Positions 28,184 to 36,457 of a stretch of 64,000 nucleotides of DNA are shown in pieces. The notes below the pieces were generated by a model that saw only the letters and a list, made by a program, of their open reading frames with translations, searched no databases and was not told the origin of the DNA. The position numbers and the translations under genes were made by a program. The stretch covers positions 157,391 through 221,390 of the forward strand of contig JASDRS010000006.1 of the NCBI GenBank assembly GCA_041441915.1, written 5' to 3'. Every line of letters starts with the position of its first letter. The first letter of the stretch is position 1. Source of the stretch: UBA10365 sp041441915. Lineage in GTDB: Bacteria > Pseudomonadota > Alphaproteobacteria > Rhodobacterales > Rhodobacteraceae.

Positions 28184-28633
28184 TCAATGGTTGGGCCCTA
28201 TTTTTCTATCTAGGTCCTCAGGCGTGACGTCGCGGTACTCGGCATCAACAATATCTTCTTGCATCGCCCACTTCCCCGAAAACCGAAAATGAACATATCT
28301 TGACGCAAGGACAATCACCCATTGACGCAGCGGTGGCACCAAAAACAAAAAACCAACCGCGTCGGTGAAAAACCCCGGCGTGATCAGCAAAAGGCCTGCA
28401 ACAATGATCAAACCCCCGTTTGCTAAAGCATCAACGACTGAGCTGGCGCCTTTCTGAGGCTTTGTCACTTCTGATATAACCTGCAAGCCTTGCGACTTCA
28501 CCAAAAAAGACCCCAAAAAGCCCGTTGAAAGCACCGTCAGCACTGTTGGCCATAGCGTAAGCCAGCCACCAATGGTGATAAAAAGGGCAATCTCAATCAC
28601 GGGAATGGCGACGAAAATCAAAAAAAGAAACAT
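28184..28633 (-). CDS. fxsA: FxsA family membrane protein
   Basis: Integral membrane protein of 149 residues with three or four hydrophobic segments. The N-terminus FLIFVAIPVIEIALFITIGG and the block GLLLITPGFFTDAVGFLFLVPPLR are the FxsA signatures. The E. coli protein relieves exclusion of phage T7 by F plasmid when overproduced; its normal role is not known. It lies 55 bases upstream of secB on the same strand, and its promoter region is shared with timA running the other way. I recall this secB-fxsA-tim44 arrangement as conserved in the order. Confidence 0.93.
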   Translation of the reverse strand: MFLFLIFVAIPVIEIALFITIGGWLTLWPTVLTVLSTGFLGSFLVKSQGLQVISEVTKPQKGASSVVDALANGGLIIVAGLLLITPGFFTDAVGFLFLVPPLRQWVIVLASRYVHFRFSGKWAMQEDIVDAEYRDVTPEDLDRKIGPNH

Positions 28634-28763
28634 TTTATCATCCTTATCACTCTATCTTTGCCCAGAAGGTAGACTTGCCCCTCATCACACCCTACATAAA
28701 GCTCAATTATCCTAAGTACCAACGGAAACCGCTCTGGTGGCGGCTCTTTCACAGAGGAAGTTT

Positions 28764-29408
28764 ATGAACGCTATGATTCAACTTTTGGTTCTGGCTGCAA
28801 TAGCCCTATTTTTGGTTTTTAAACTACGGAGTGTTTTGGGCACAAGAGAGGGCTTTGAAAAACCCGCCACTGATAAACCAAAACAAAAGCCTTCTTTTGA
28901 AGTAATTGAGGGTGGACCAGATTCTGACATTCTAGATCACGTATCCGAAGGCAGTGCAGCGGCCCTGGCCTTGGCTAAGATCAAGGGTGCAGAACCTGAT
29001 TTCGTGCTCACACCTTTTTTGCAGGGCGCGCGCTCGGCATATGAAATGATCTTGATGGCGTTTGAAAACGGTGACGTTGAACCTATTAAGTCGTTTTTGG
29101 CTGAAGATGTTTATGAGAGTTTCTCGCAAGCCGTCGTCGCGCGAAAAGCGCAGGGCCTAACGGTAAACACCAGCTTTATGGGTATTCGTGAATTGGCGGT
29201 ACAAGAGGCCGTGTTTCATCCCACGAATAAAGAAGCGGAAATCTCGGTACGTTTTGTTTCTGAATTAAAGTCGTTTGTGCGTAATGCTGCCGGCGACATT
29301 GTCGAAGGCAGTGAATCGGAAATCAAGCGCCAGCGTGACGTATGGACCTTTGCGCGTATCACGGGTGCGCAAGACCCAAATTGGCGATTGGTTGCAACTG
29401 GGGATTAA
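28764..29408 (+). CDS. timA: Tim44/TimA domain protein
   Basis: Membrane-anchored protein with a C-terminal Tim44-like lipid/protein-binding domain, 214 residues from ATG 28764, which has AGAGGAAG just upstream. The N-terminal helix MIQLLVLAAIALFLVFKL is the anchor; PDFVLTPFLQGARSAYEMILMAFENGD and the VDxWTFARxxxxxDPNWRL-like end (VWTFARITGAQDPNWRL) are the family blocks. In alphaproteobacteria TimA is related to the mitochondrial Tim44 import subunit and is thought to act at the inner membrane in transport or envelope assembly. mltA, which I recall as the usual next gene, is missing. Confidence 0.9.
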   Translation: MNAMIQLLVLAAIALFLVFKLRSVLGTREGFEKPATDKPKQKPSFEVIEGGPDSDILDHVSEGSAAALALAKIKGAEPDFVLTPFLQGARSAYEMILMAFENGDVEPIKSFLAEDVYESFSQAVVARKAQGLTVNTSFMGIRELAVQEAVFHPTNKEAEISVRFVSELKSFVRNAAGDIVEGSESEIKRQRDVWTFARITGAQDPNWRLVATGD

Positions 29409-29510
29409 CACAAAATTTTTTGCTTTGATAATGGGGCTTACAACGCGGTTAGGCAGTTTGGTGGTTTTGTTACCAATTGAAAAGACGTTTTTCCAACAAG
29501 GCAAGAGATA

Positions 29511-30119
29511 ATGGCACGTCGGCGCACTTTAAAACCGGAAGAAGTCGCGATTTGGCAGGCGGTTGCGCAAACCGCCACACCTATGCATAAGCCTGCTGTG
29601 AAGCATTCGGTCGGCCCGATTCAAAACATGCCACCAAAATTTAGAGTTCAGCCCCAAATCACACCAAAACCACGGTTTATCGTGCCAACCTCGTTTCGGT
29701 TGGGTGAAAAGTCAGGGTTGATGCCTACGATCAAACTGAAACCCAGGTTGCAAGAAAGTTTGTGCCAAGCACCCCTTCAAATGGATAAGAAAAACTTCGG
29801 CCGTATGACAAAAGGCAAGATCGCCCCAGAAGCTCAGCTAGATTTGCATGGTATGACCGTCGCCGAAGCTCACCCTTCTTTGCAGCGCTTTATAGTCCAA
29901 GCCCACAACAATGGTTTGCGGTTGGTTTTGGTAGTGACCGGCAAGGGCAAACAAGGACCAGATATTGGCCCTATACCGCAAAATCATGGAATTTTACGGC
30001 ACCAAGTTCCACAATGGCTGCGTATGGCGCCGATTGCCGCGGTGGTTTTACAAACCGCCCAAGCTCACGCTCGCCACGGTGGAGCCGGGGCCTATTATGT
30101 TTATCTACGCCGCAGGTGA
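29511..30119 (+). CDS. smrA: Smr domain protein (SmrA-type DNA endonuclease)
   Basis: 202-residue protein with a basic, low-complexity N-terminal half (Pro/Lys rich) and a C-terminal Smr (small MutS-related) domain starting about residue 105. Family motifs are LDLHGMTVAEAHPSL, VVTGKGKQG and the GAYYVYLRRR terminus. Smr domains nick DNA or RNA and are found alone or at the end of MutS2. The start ATG 29511 follows CAAGGCAAGAGATA; no close neighbour gene clarifies the substrate. Past its stop there is about 200 bases without a gene before the tRNA remnant. Confidence 0.9.
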   Translation: MARRRTLKPEEVAIWQAVAQTATPMHKPAVKHSVGPIQNMPPKFRVQPQITPKPRFIVPTSFRLGEKSGLMPTIKLKPRLQESLCQAPLQMDKKNFGRMTKGKIAPEAQLDLHGMTVAEAHPSLQRFIVQAHNNGLRLVLVVTGKGKQGPDIGPIPQNHGILRHQVPQWLRMAPIAAVVLQTAQAHARHGGAGAYYVYLRRR

Positions 30120-30328
30120 TGTTTTTTTAAACGATAGCATTGCAGAAGACGTGGTGTTAGATTTTACAATCAAAATCGTATTGAAATACGAAGGCCTGTT
30201 TTGGTTAACTGCCCCACTTTTTCAAAAGCAGCCAACAAACAAACCAAAAAGGGTGCGTTCAGCGTGTTTTATAAGCTAGCAATTAATGCGTGCGTACCAC
30301 CAGTTAAGCAATGATATTATTCATAAAA

Positions 30329-30373
30329 TGGTGCCAGGGGGCGGATTTGAACTACCGACACGAGGATTTTCAG
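30329..30373 (-). pseudogene. tRNA-Phe(GAA) 3'-half remnant
   Basis: On the minus strand this reads from the anticodon loop (CTGAAAAT, GAA anticodon) through the 3' anticodon stem (CCTCG), variable loop, T-arm and acceptor strand to an encoded CCA. The 5' half, including D-arm and 5' acceptor strand, is absent: the sequence beyond 30373 bears no likeness. The T-stem GGTAG / CCGCC has an A-C mispair and a T-G pair where tRNA-Phe genes normally have full pairing, so it is decaying. A fragment running from anticodon loop to CCA is what tyrosine integrases leave as att repeats at tRNA genes. Confidence 0.75.
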
Positions 30374-30383
30374 CCCAAACCTT

Positions 30384-30404
30384 AAAAAGCACCCCGAAGG
30401 GCGC
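30384..30404 (-). terminator. Intrinsic terminator of trxA
   Basis: On the minus strand GCGCCC TTCG GGGTGC forms a six-base-pair stem (one G-T pair) with a TTCG tetraloop, followed directly by five T residues. It starts 20 bases downstream of the trxA stop codon. Confidence 0.75.
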
Positions 30405-30424
30405 CAATCGCGAAGCGGATAAGT

Positions 30425-30745
30425 TTAAAGGGCCGTCTTGATCCACGTTTCCAAAACCACTTTTGGGGCCACGCCAGTTTTATTTGACAGGACTTGACCG
30501 TCTTTAAATAAAAATAAAGCAGGAATGCCGCGAACGCCCAAATCTGATGAGCTGACCGGGTTATCATCAACATTTATCTTCACTATTTTGACTTTCCCCG
30601 CATAGGCTTCAGACAGCTCTTCCAAAGCAGGACCTATTTGGCGGCAAGGACCGCACCATTCGGCCCAAAAATCAACAACGACCGGAACGGATGATTTACG
30701 AACCTCAGCGTCAAAGGTGTCATCGGTGACGGCGATAGTGGCCAT
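30425..30745 (-). CDS. trxA: Thioredoxin
   Basis: Cytosolic dithiol-disulfide carrier of 106 residues. The active site is [10 protein letters not shown] with Cys31 and Cys34; the cis-proline motif is RGIPALFLF and the buried Asp lies in VVVDFW. This is the housekeeping TrxA length with no signal peptide. In the related genomes I recall trxA is adjacent to addA, whereas here it sits alone between a tRNA-Phe remnant and a flavoprotein gene, so it appears to have been moved by rearrangement. It has its own terminator. Confidence 0.95.
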   Translation of the reverse strand: MATIAVTDDTFDAEVRKSSVPVVVDFWAEWCGPCRQIGPALEELSEAYAGKVKIVKINVDDNPVSSSDLGVRGIPALFLFKDGQVLSNKTGVAPKVVLETWIKTAL

Positions 30746-30838
30746 AGGGTTTCTCCTTAGGGGGCGCTAAGCGGGCCATCTGGCCAGAATGCGTCAGATT
30801 ATGGGGTTAATAGAAATTCATCACTTCACATATAGTGA

Positions 30839-32872
30839 TTATATGTCTTTCATCAAGCGTAAGCCGTCATAAATCGCTGCATGGATGTTGCGCGATGAGA
30901 CCGCATCACCTATGCGGTAAAGCGCAAAGCCTTTTTGTCCACGATGTTCGTGTTGCGCACGCCCATCGAGTAGCGCGCCATAATCGACGGCGCCCTGATT
31001 TAAGGAAAGTGGCTTAAGTTCAAAATAAAGTCCATCAAGCGGCTGGGTGCCGTGATTGACTATTACCTGATCATAATGCGCAGTTTTTTCCAAAAAAACA
31101 TAGTCTGACCCAATTGTGGCGCAGAGCTGATTCCCGTCTTTCTTCACTGAGGCTAGGCGATAGGTTACGGTAAAGGTGACGTTTTTATCTTGCATGGCGC
31201 GCATATACGGCACCAGGTTCATTGCCATTACCTCCGGCGCAAAAGAGCGGTCTGGGGTCATTATTTCGATTTTGGCGCCTGCTTCAGCGATCATTTGCGC
31301 TGCCTGTAAGGCGGTGTGATCGCCTGCGTCATCAAATAGAAGCACATTGTTGCCGGCCTTTACGTCGCCCGACAAGATATCCCAGGCTGACACAACCAGA
31401 TCATTGCCAGTCGTCAAGACGTCCGTGGTGGGCAGGCCGCCAGTGGCGATAATCACAACATCTGGGCTGAGGGCTAAAACATCACGGGCTTCTGCATAGC
31501 TGTTGAAGTGAAATGTCACGTCATGTGCCGCACATTGTGCCATACGCCAATCAATAATACCAATTAGTTCACGCCTGCGTGGAGACTTCGCCGTAAGCCT
31601 TACTTGACCGCCCGCATCGGGGGCTGCTTCAAGTACCGTGACACGGTGACCACGACCTGATGCCACGCGCGCCGCCTCTAAGCCAGCGGGACCAGCGCCA
31701 ACGATTACAATTTTTTTTTGCATGACGGCCTTTTCCAAGGTCTGCGGCATGGTCTCTTCCCGGCCAGTTGCGGGATTATGGATGCAAAGAGCCATACCTC
31801 CTTGGTAAATACGGTCAAGGCAATAGGTTGCGCCAACACACGGCCGAATGTCGTTCTCTCGCCCCTCAGTGATTTTTTGAACTATATGGGGGTCTGCCAT
31901 ATGGGCGCGGGTCATCCCGACCATGTCAAGCTGGCCCGTCGCAACTGAGTGGCGCGCGGTTGCAACATCTGGAATGCGCGCGGCATGAAAAGTGGGCATG
32001 CATACCTCTGCGCGAATGCGGCCAGCTAAATCCAGATGCGGCGCAGAAGCCGTGCCGTGAATAGGAATAACATTGGTCAAGGCGGCATCGGTGTGAATGC
32101 GCCCCCTGATTATATTTAAAAAATCAACAAAACCAGAAGCTTTAAAAATACGAGCAATTTCGATTCCATCGTTTAAAGTTATGCCGCCATTTTCAACCTC
32201 ATCTGCAGCATAGCGCATTCCCAGAAGAAACCTGTCACCGACCCGTTTGCGACAGGCTGCCAACACCTCGATTGCAAAGCGTGCGCGGTTTTCTAAGCTG
32301 CCGCCATATGGTGCATCAAGCGCATTGGTTAGGGGCGACATAAACTGATCCATCAAATGCCCGTAGCATTCGAATTCCACCCCATCAAGCCCCGCCGCCT
32401 GCATGCGCTCAGCAGCGTCAGCATAGTCTTCGATTATCCGCGCAATGTCCCAATCTTCGATCACCTTGGGAAACGCACGGTGGCTTGGTTCGCGAGATGG
32501 GCCTGCGGCCACCACTGGCAACCAATCGCCCTTATCCCAGCGGGTTCGACGACCTAGATGGGTCAACTGGATCATCACTGCGCAGCCATGTTCATGACAG
32601 TCGTCACTCAGTCGCTTCATCCAACCCACTACTTCGTCTTTATAAGCCAAGATATTGTTAAAGACGGGCGGGCTGTCGCGCGAAACGGCGGCCGATCCAG
32701 CCGTCATTGTCAAAGCCACACCACCTTTTGCGCGCTCAAGATGGTAAAGGCGATAGCGGTCTTTTGGCATGCCATCTTCTGGATAGGCAGGCTCATGGCT
32801 TGTGGTCATGATCCGGTTTTTTAGGGTCAGATGTTTTAATTGATAAGGTTGTAAAAGCGGATCTGTTGACAT
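30839..32872 (-). CDS. TMADH/DgcA-like FMN-FAD oxidoreductase (probable N-methylproline or dimethylglycine demethylase)
   Basis: Two-part flavoprotein of 677 residues. Residues 1-340 form an old-yellow-enzyme-type FMN barrel (LQPYQLKHLTLKNRIM start; IQLTHLGRR). Residues about 386-670 form a dinucleotide-binding half beginning KIVIVGAGPAGLEAARVA. Between them are the iron-sulfur ligands Cys345, Cys351 and Cys363; the place of the fourth cysteine of trimethylamine dehydrogenase (348) is Ala. The family covers trimethylamine dehydrogenase, 2,4-dienoyl-CoA reductase and demethylases of N-methylated betaine breakdown products; the closest sequences I recall are annotated as N-methylproline demethylase in roseobacters. 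The start at 32872 has GGAG upstream; the frame's extension to 32935 is unlikely. No neighbour fixes the substrate. Confidence 0.82.
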   Translation of the reverse strand: MSTDPLLQPYQLKHLTLKNRIMTTSHEPAYPEDGMPKDRYRLYHLERAKGGVALTMTAGSAAVSRDSPPVFNNILAYKDEVVGWMKRLSDDCHEHGCAVMIQLTHLGRRTRWDKGDWLPVVAAGPSREPSHRAFPKVIEDWDIARIIEDYADAAERMQAAGLDGVEFECYGHLMDQFMSPLTNALDAPYGGSLENRARFAIEVLAACRKRVGDRFLLGMRYAADEVENGGITLNDGIEIARIFKASGFVDFLNIIRGRIHTDAALTNVIPIHGTASAPHLDLAGRIRAEVCMPTFHAARIPDVATARHSVATGQLDMVGMTRAHMADPHIVQKITEGRENDIRPCVGATYCLDRIYQGGMALCIHNPATGREETMPQTLEKAVMQKKIVIVGAGPAGLEAARVASGRGHRVTVLEAAPDAGGQVRLTAKSPRRRELIGIIDWRMAQCAAHDVTFHFNSYAEARDVLALSPDVVIIATGGLPTTDVLTTGNDLVVSAWDILSGDVKAGNNVLLFDDAGDHTALQAAQMIAEAGAKIEIMTPDRSFAPEVMAMNLVPYMRAMQDKNVTFTVTYRLASVKKDGNQLCATIGSDYVFLEKTAHYDQVIVNHGTQPLDGLYFELKPLSLNQGAVDYGALLDGRAQHEHRGQKGFALYRIGDAVSSRNIHAAIYDGLRLMKDI

Positions 32873-33229
32873 GGGCGCTCCTAGATTTTTCTTAGACTGC
32901 CACGATCTTCCTAGTAAAACAAACCTAAAAACCACTAAGCTTGGGTGTTAAAAACCCGTCTGAGAAGGGTCGAACCCTTTTTGGTTTGGGGGGCTTCTAA
33001 TAATCAGAAAAAAGTTACGATGTTAAGTATGGCTTTGGAGTGCTTGCCTAGAGCCAAGCCTAACTTGGTGTGAGCAGGCGCGCTCCTACGCTAAAGCTAA
33101 AGGGGTCAGCTCGACCCCTAGCAGTGTCAGCTGTATGTTTTGAGGCGACGCTGAAACTGGCGCAACGGCTGCTTTGGTTATAGGGCGCTTGTCAAGCGAA
33201 CGCATTCAGGGCTAATTTGCACCCTGATT
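32873..33229. other. Intergenic region with several strong hairpins
   Basis: 357 bases between two divergent genes, with no frame I can support. It holds a terminator-like hairpin on the plus strand (AAGGGT CGA ACCCTT then T's, about 32976-32993), a 10-base-pair bulged hairpin at 33096-33122, a CCAAG/CTTGG stem near 33052-33066 and CGCTTG/AAGCG near 33185-33200. No riboswitch class is recognised. Promoters for both genes must also be here. Confidence 0.45.
33096..33122. repeat. Stable inverted repeat (possible structured RNA element)
   Basis: GCTA-AA-GGGGTC, loop AGCTC, then GACCCC-TAGC: ten base pairs with a two-base A bulge. No T-run follows on either side, so it is not a classic terminator. 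It lies 108 bases before the start of the downstream kinase gene. Confidence 0.5.
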
Positions 33230-34093
33230 ATGCATATTACACAATTACCTCACTTTACAAAACGGGCCTTTGCGCCTTTAGGCCTGCGCGCCCAAGTGGC
33301 CGAGGCCTTGCCGCAAACGCTGGTAGAAAAATGGCACTCTCTATCGGGTGGGCTTACCAACCGCTTATGGCGGGTGGGCGATTTGGTAGTAAAGCAATTT
33401 AATGTACAAGCCCAAAGCCTTCTTTTTCCCAACGATCCTTTGGCTGAGCGGAGCGCGCTTGAGTATTTATCGCCTCACGGAATTGCGCCCGAATTTTGCG
33501 CTGCAGGGGCTGATTGGTTGGCCTATCAATTTGTCAAAGGTGAGACTTGGGCGCAAGAAGGCGCACCTGTCGCCCGCCATCTAGGGCAGCTTCATAACAC
33601 TTTAGTGCCGAAGGGCCTTTTTCGCGACGCGCCATCAGGTTCGGCCGCACTCTTCAAAACGGCAGAGCAGCTTTTTGTACTTTGTAAAGGCCCCACCCCC
33701 CCTGCGCCATTGGTTAAAACTCTTGGCCCCGTGAAAAAGCCCTGCCTGATTCATGCCGATATGGTGGCGGGCAATATCATAGTTGGGCCAGAGGGTTTGC
33801 GCTTTATCGACTGGCAATGTCCCGCCGTTGGCGATCCCGCAGAAGATCTAGCCATGTTTTTATCGCCAGCCATGCAAGCGCTTTATCGCGGTAAACCTCT
33901 CCAAGCGGCCGAGGCGGCTGATTTTCTAAATGCCTATCCCGACCAAGAGGTTGTAAAAAGACTGCACGAACTGCTACCACTTTTTCACTATCGCATGGCC
34001 GCCTATTGCTTGTGGCGTGCGCAAAACGGGTTTCCAGCTTATAAAGTGGGCCATGATTTTGAAATGGCCATCTTAGCAAGATTGTCAGACTAA
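33230..34093 (+). CDS. Phosphotransferase of the choline/thiamine kinase-like APH fold
   Basis: Small-molecule kinase-fold protein of 287 residues. The catalytic motif is LIHADMVAGNIIV (Asp and Asn of the HxDxxxxN class) and the metal-binding FIDWQCPAVGDPAEDLAMF follows, the DxD-type signature of aminoglycoside phosphotransferase, choline kinase and thiamine kinase relatives. The N-terminal LSGGLTNRLWRV is a choline/thiamine-kinase-like nucleotide loop. Substrate cannot be read from sequence or from neighbours: it runs alone between a demethylase gene on the other strand and ubiB, whose stop codon it overlaps by three bases in convergence. Confidence 0.75.
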   Translation: MHITQLPHFTKRAFAPLGLRAQVAEALPQTLVEKWHSLSGGLTNRLWRVGDLVVKQFNVQAQSLLFPNDPLAERSALEYLSPHGIAPEFCAAGADWLAYQFVKGETWAQEGAPVARHLGQLHNTLVPKGLFRDAPSGSAALFKTAEQLFVLCKGPTPPAPLVKTLGPVKKPCLIHADMVAGNIIVGPEGLRFIDWQCPAVGDPAEDLAMFLSPAMQALYRGKPLQAAEAADFLNAYPDQEVVKRLHELLPLFHYRMAAYCLWRAQNGFPAYKVGHDFEMAILARLSD

Positions 34094-35619
34094 AGCCAAA
34101 ACCCAAGCAAAATACCAGCCCCAAAAAGCCCCGCGCTAAAGACTAGCCAGGCCAAGGCGCCAGTTTTCTTTGGCGTGCTTTGCGTCAGGGATTGGTTTTG
34201 TTGCGCTTGAAGCATCGCCTCAACCAGGCTTGGTAATTTTGGAGAAAAGCGGGTTAAAACCAAAGCTGTTTTGCGCAAGTCGCGTAACAGGGCCACTGGC
34301 CCGATGTTGCTTTTGATATAATCTTCGACTACAGGCTTTGCCACCGTCCAAATATTGGTTTTTGGATCAAGACTGCGCGCCACCCCCTCAACCACAACCA
34401 TCGTACGCTGCAGCAAAATGAGTTCGGTTCGGGTAGCCATACCGAAGCGCTCTGTTACTTCAAATAAATAAGACAACAGCCGCGCCATTGAAATATGGGC
34501 AGCATCCATTCCAAAAATTGGCTCACCCACTACATGCAGCGCGCGGGCGAATTCGTCAACGTCACGGTCTGGGGGCACATAACCCGCTTCAAAATGCACT
34601 TCGGCCACGCGCTGATAATCGCGTTTGATGAACCCATAAAGAATTTCAGCGTAAACGCGGCGGGTATATTCATCAAGCCGACCCATGATGCCGAAATCAA
34701 GCGCTATGATATCGCCGTTTGGCGCAACCTTCAGATTACCCTGATGCATATCGGCATGAAACAGGCCGTCGCGCAGCGCATGGCTTAGAAAAAGTTGTAA
34801 AACGCGTTCGCCCAAATGCGTTCGATTATGACCAGCCTGATCGATGGCTACGTTGTCTGCCAAACTTATACCTTCGGCCCAGCTCATGGTCATGACCTGT
34901 CGGCTGCACAGGTTCCAAACAGGTTGCGAAACGGCAAAGCCAGAATCATTTTTGGTGTTGCGGGCAAATTCTGCCGCCGAGGCGCTTTCAAGGCGCAGAT
35001 CAAGCTCGGCCAAAACCACCCCTTCAAAATGCGCGATTACATCCATTGGACGTAACCTTCGAGCCGAGGGAGCCAGAGTCTCAACGATTCGCGCCGCCAG
35101 ATAAAAGGCGTCAATATCTTTGCGAAAGGCGCGCTCAATCCCAGGGCGCAAAACCTTAACGGCCAGATCTTCTCCCGAACTGGCCAGTTTTGCCTTGTGC
35201 ACCTGCGCAATCGAGGCTGCTGCTACGGGTTCAGAAAATTCAGAAAAAACGTTATCAATCAAAACCCCTAGGTCTTTTTCGATCATTGCTCTTGCTGTTG
35301 CCATAGGAAAGGGCGGAAGCTTGTCCTGTAGATATTTTAACTGCTCTGCCATTTCGTCGCCCACGATATCAGGGCGGGTCGACAGGATTTGGCCAAATTT
35401 GATGTATGCAGGCCCAAGGGCGGTCAACGCACGCGTCATAGGCGGCAGCGCCGTATCGCCGCGCAGTCCCAAAAGCTTGAAAGGCCAACCCAAAATACGT
35501 GCCGCAATCCGCAAAGCAGGCGGCGCATTAAAGGCCTTAAGCGCTTGAGCCATCGCGCCGGAACGTTCAAAGGTTGCACCGGTTCGGATTAGCCGCCAAA
35601 GATTATGGGGCCCGCGCAT
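34090..35619 (-). CDS. ubiB: Ubiquinone biosynthesis protein UbiB (ABC1/ADCK family)
   Basis: Atypical protein-kinase-like ATPase needed for ubiquinone synthesis, 509 residues. The KxGQ motif occurs as YIKFGQILSTRPDI, the Ala-rich nucleotide loop as AAASIAQVHKAKL, and the catalytic region as FHADMHQGNL and IALDFGIMGRLDE. Two hydrophobic helices at the C-terminus (LAWLVFSAGLFGAGILLGFWL) anchor it in the inner membrane. The upstream ubiE stop is directly adjacent to its start, so the two are co-transcribed, as is usual in alphaproteobacteria. Confidence 0.95.
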   Translation of the reverse strand: MRGPHNLWRLIRTGATFERSGAMAQALKAFNAPPALRIAARILGWPFKLLGLRGDTALPPMTRALTALGPAYIKFGQILSTRPDIVGDEMAEQLKYLQDKLPPFPMATARAMIEKDLGVLIDNVFSEFSEPVAAASIAQVHKAKLASSGEDLAVKVLRPGIERAFRKDIDAFYLAARIVETLAPSARRLRPMDVIAHFEGVVLAELDLRLESASAAEFARNTKNDSGFAVSQPVWNLCSRQVMTMSWAEGISLADNVAIDQAGHNRTHLGERVLQLFLSHALRDGLFHADMHQGNLKVAPNGDIIALDFGIMGRLDEYTRRVYAEILYGFIKRDYQRVAEVHFEAGYVPPDRDVDEFARALHVVGEPIFGMDAAHISMARLLSYLFEVTERFGMATRTELILLQRTMVVVEGVARSLDPKTNIWTVAKPVVEDYIKSNIGPVALLRDLRKTALVLTRFSPKLPSLVEAMLQAQQNQSLTQSTPKKTGALAWLVFSAGLFGAGILLGFWL

Positions 35620-36375
35620 CTAAAGCTTCCACCCCGAATGCAGCGCCGCAATTCCCAAAGACAGATTGCGATATTTCACCAGACTAAAACCGGCAGCCGA
35701 AATCATATGGGCAAAAGCACCCGGGGTCGGAAACTTGCGGATGGATTCCACCAAATATTGATAACTGCCACGATCTTGTGCAATAATCTGGCCCATAAGT
35801 GGAATGACGCTGTATGAATACACATCATATGCTTTTTGCAGCAGCTCATTGGGCATTTGGCTAAACTCAAGCACCACCAAGCGCCCTCCGGGCCGCAAAA
35901 CGCGGTAGGCCTCTGACAGGGCGTCAGGAATGCGAGTAACATTGCGAATTCCAAAGCTAATTGTATAGACGTCAAAGCTGTTTTCGGCGAAGGGCAAGGC
36001 CATCGCATCGCCCACCACCCATGTCAGGCGGCCGGCCATATTATTGGCCTCGGCGCGTGCTTTTCCAGAAATTAGCATCGATTCTGTCATATCAAGTACT
36101 GTGGCTTGGGCCCCTTTTGCGCGCTCTAAAAAGCGAAAAGCTACGTCACCTGTGCCACCCGCCACATCTAAAAGCTTTTGGGTGGGCCCTGGGGACAGCC
36201 AATCCATCATTGCATCTTTCCAAAGCCGATGAATCCCAAGCGACATAAAATCATTCATAATGTCATATTTGCTGGCGACACGGGTAAAGACCCCATGCAC
36301 AAGGGTGGACTTTTCAGCTTCGTTTACGGTTTGAAAACCGAAATGGGTGGTTTGGGGGCTGTCTTTTTTCATCAT
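35620..36375 (-). CDS. ubiE: Ubiquinone/menaquinone C-methyltransferase UbiE
   Basis: S-adenosylmethionine-dependent C-methyltransferase of quinone synthesis, 251 residues from ATG 36375; another ATG follows at once, and the frame's extension to 36447 adds residues unlike the family. The family motifs are [24 protein letters not shown], the SAM site [16 protein letters not shown] and ISFGIRNV. It is adjacent to ubiB and divergent from mutM, 82 bases apart. Alphaproteobacteria of this group use ubiquinone, so that is the probable product. Confidence 0.95.
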   Translation of the reverse strand: MMKKDSPQTTHFGFQTVNEAEKSTLVHGVFTRVASKYDIMNDFMSLGIHRLWKDAMMDWLSPGPTQKLLDVAGGTGDVAFRFLERAKGAQATVLDMTESMLISGKARAEANNMAGRLTWVVGDAMALPFAENSFDVYTISFGIRNVTRIPDALSEAYRVLRPGGRLVVLEFSQMPNELLQKAYDVYSYSVIPLMGQIIAQDRGSYQYLVESIRKFPTPGAFAHMISAAGFSLVKYRNLSLGIAALHSGWKL

Positions 36376-36457
36376 GCTCTTGCGGATTGCTGTGTGACCT
36401 TCTTTATAGGGCGTCTGCGCTGCACTGCAATGCACCCCTTTAACCAAAGAGGAAACA

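Larger units (their letters stand above)
30120..30424. other. Gene-poor gap holding a tRNA-Phe remnant and the trxA terminator
   Basis: Stretch between convergent smrA and trxA. 30120-30328 has no frame I can support and is AT-rich. 30329-30373 is the degenerate 3' half of a tRNA-Phe gene. 30384-30404 is a terminator-like hairpin on the minus strand for trxA. The combination suggests an old integration site or a rearrangement scar. Confidence 0.7.
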
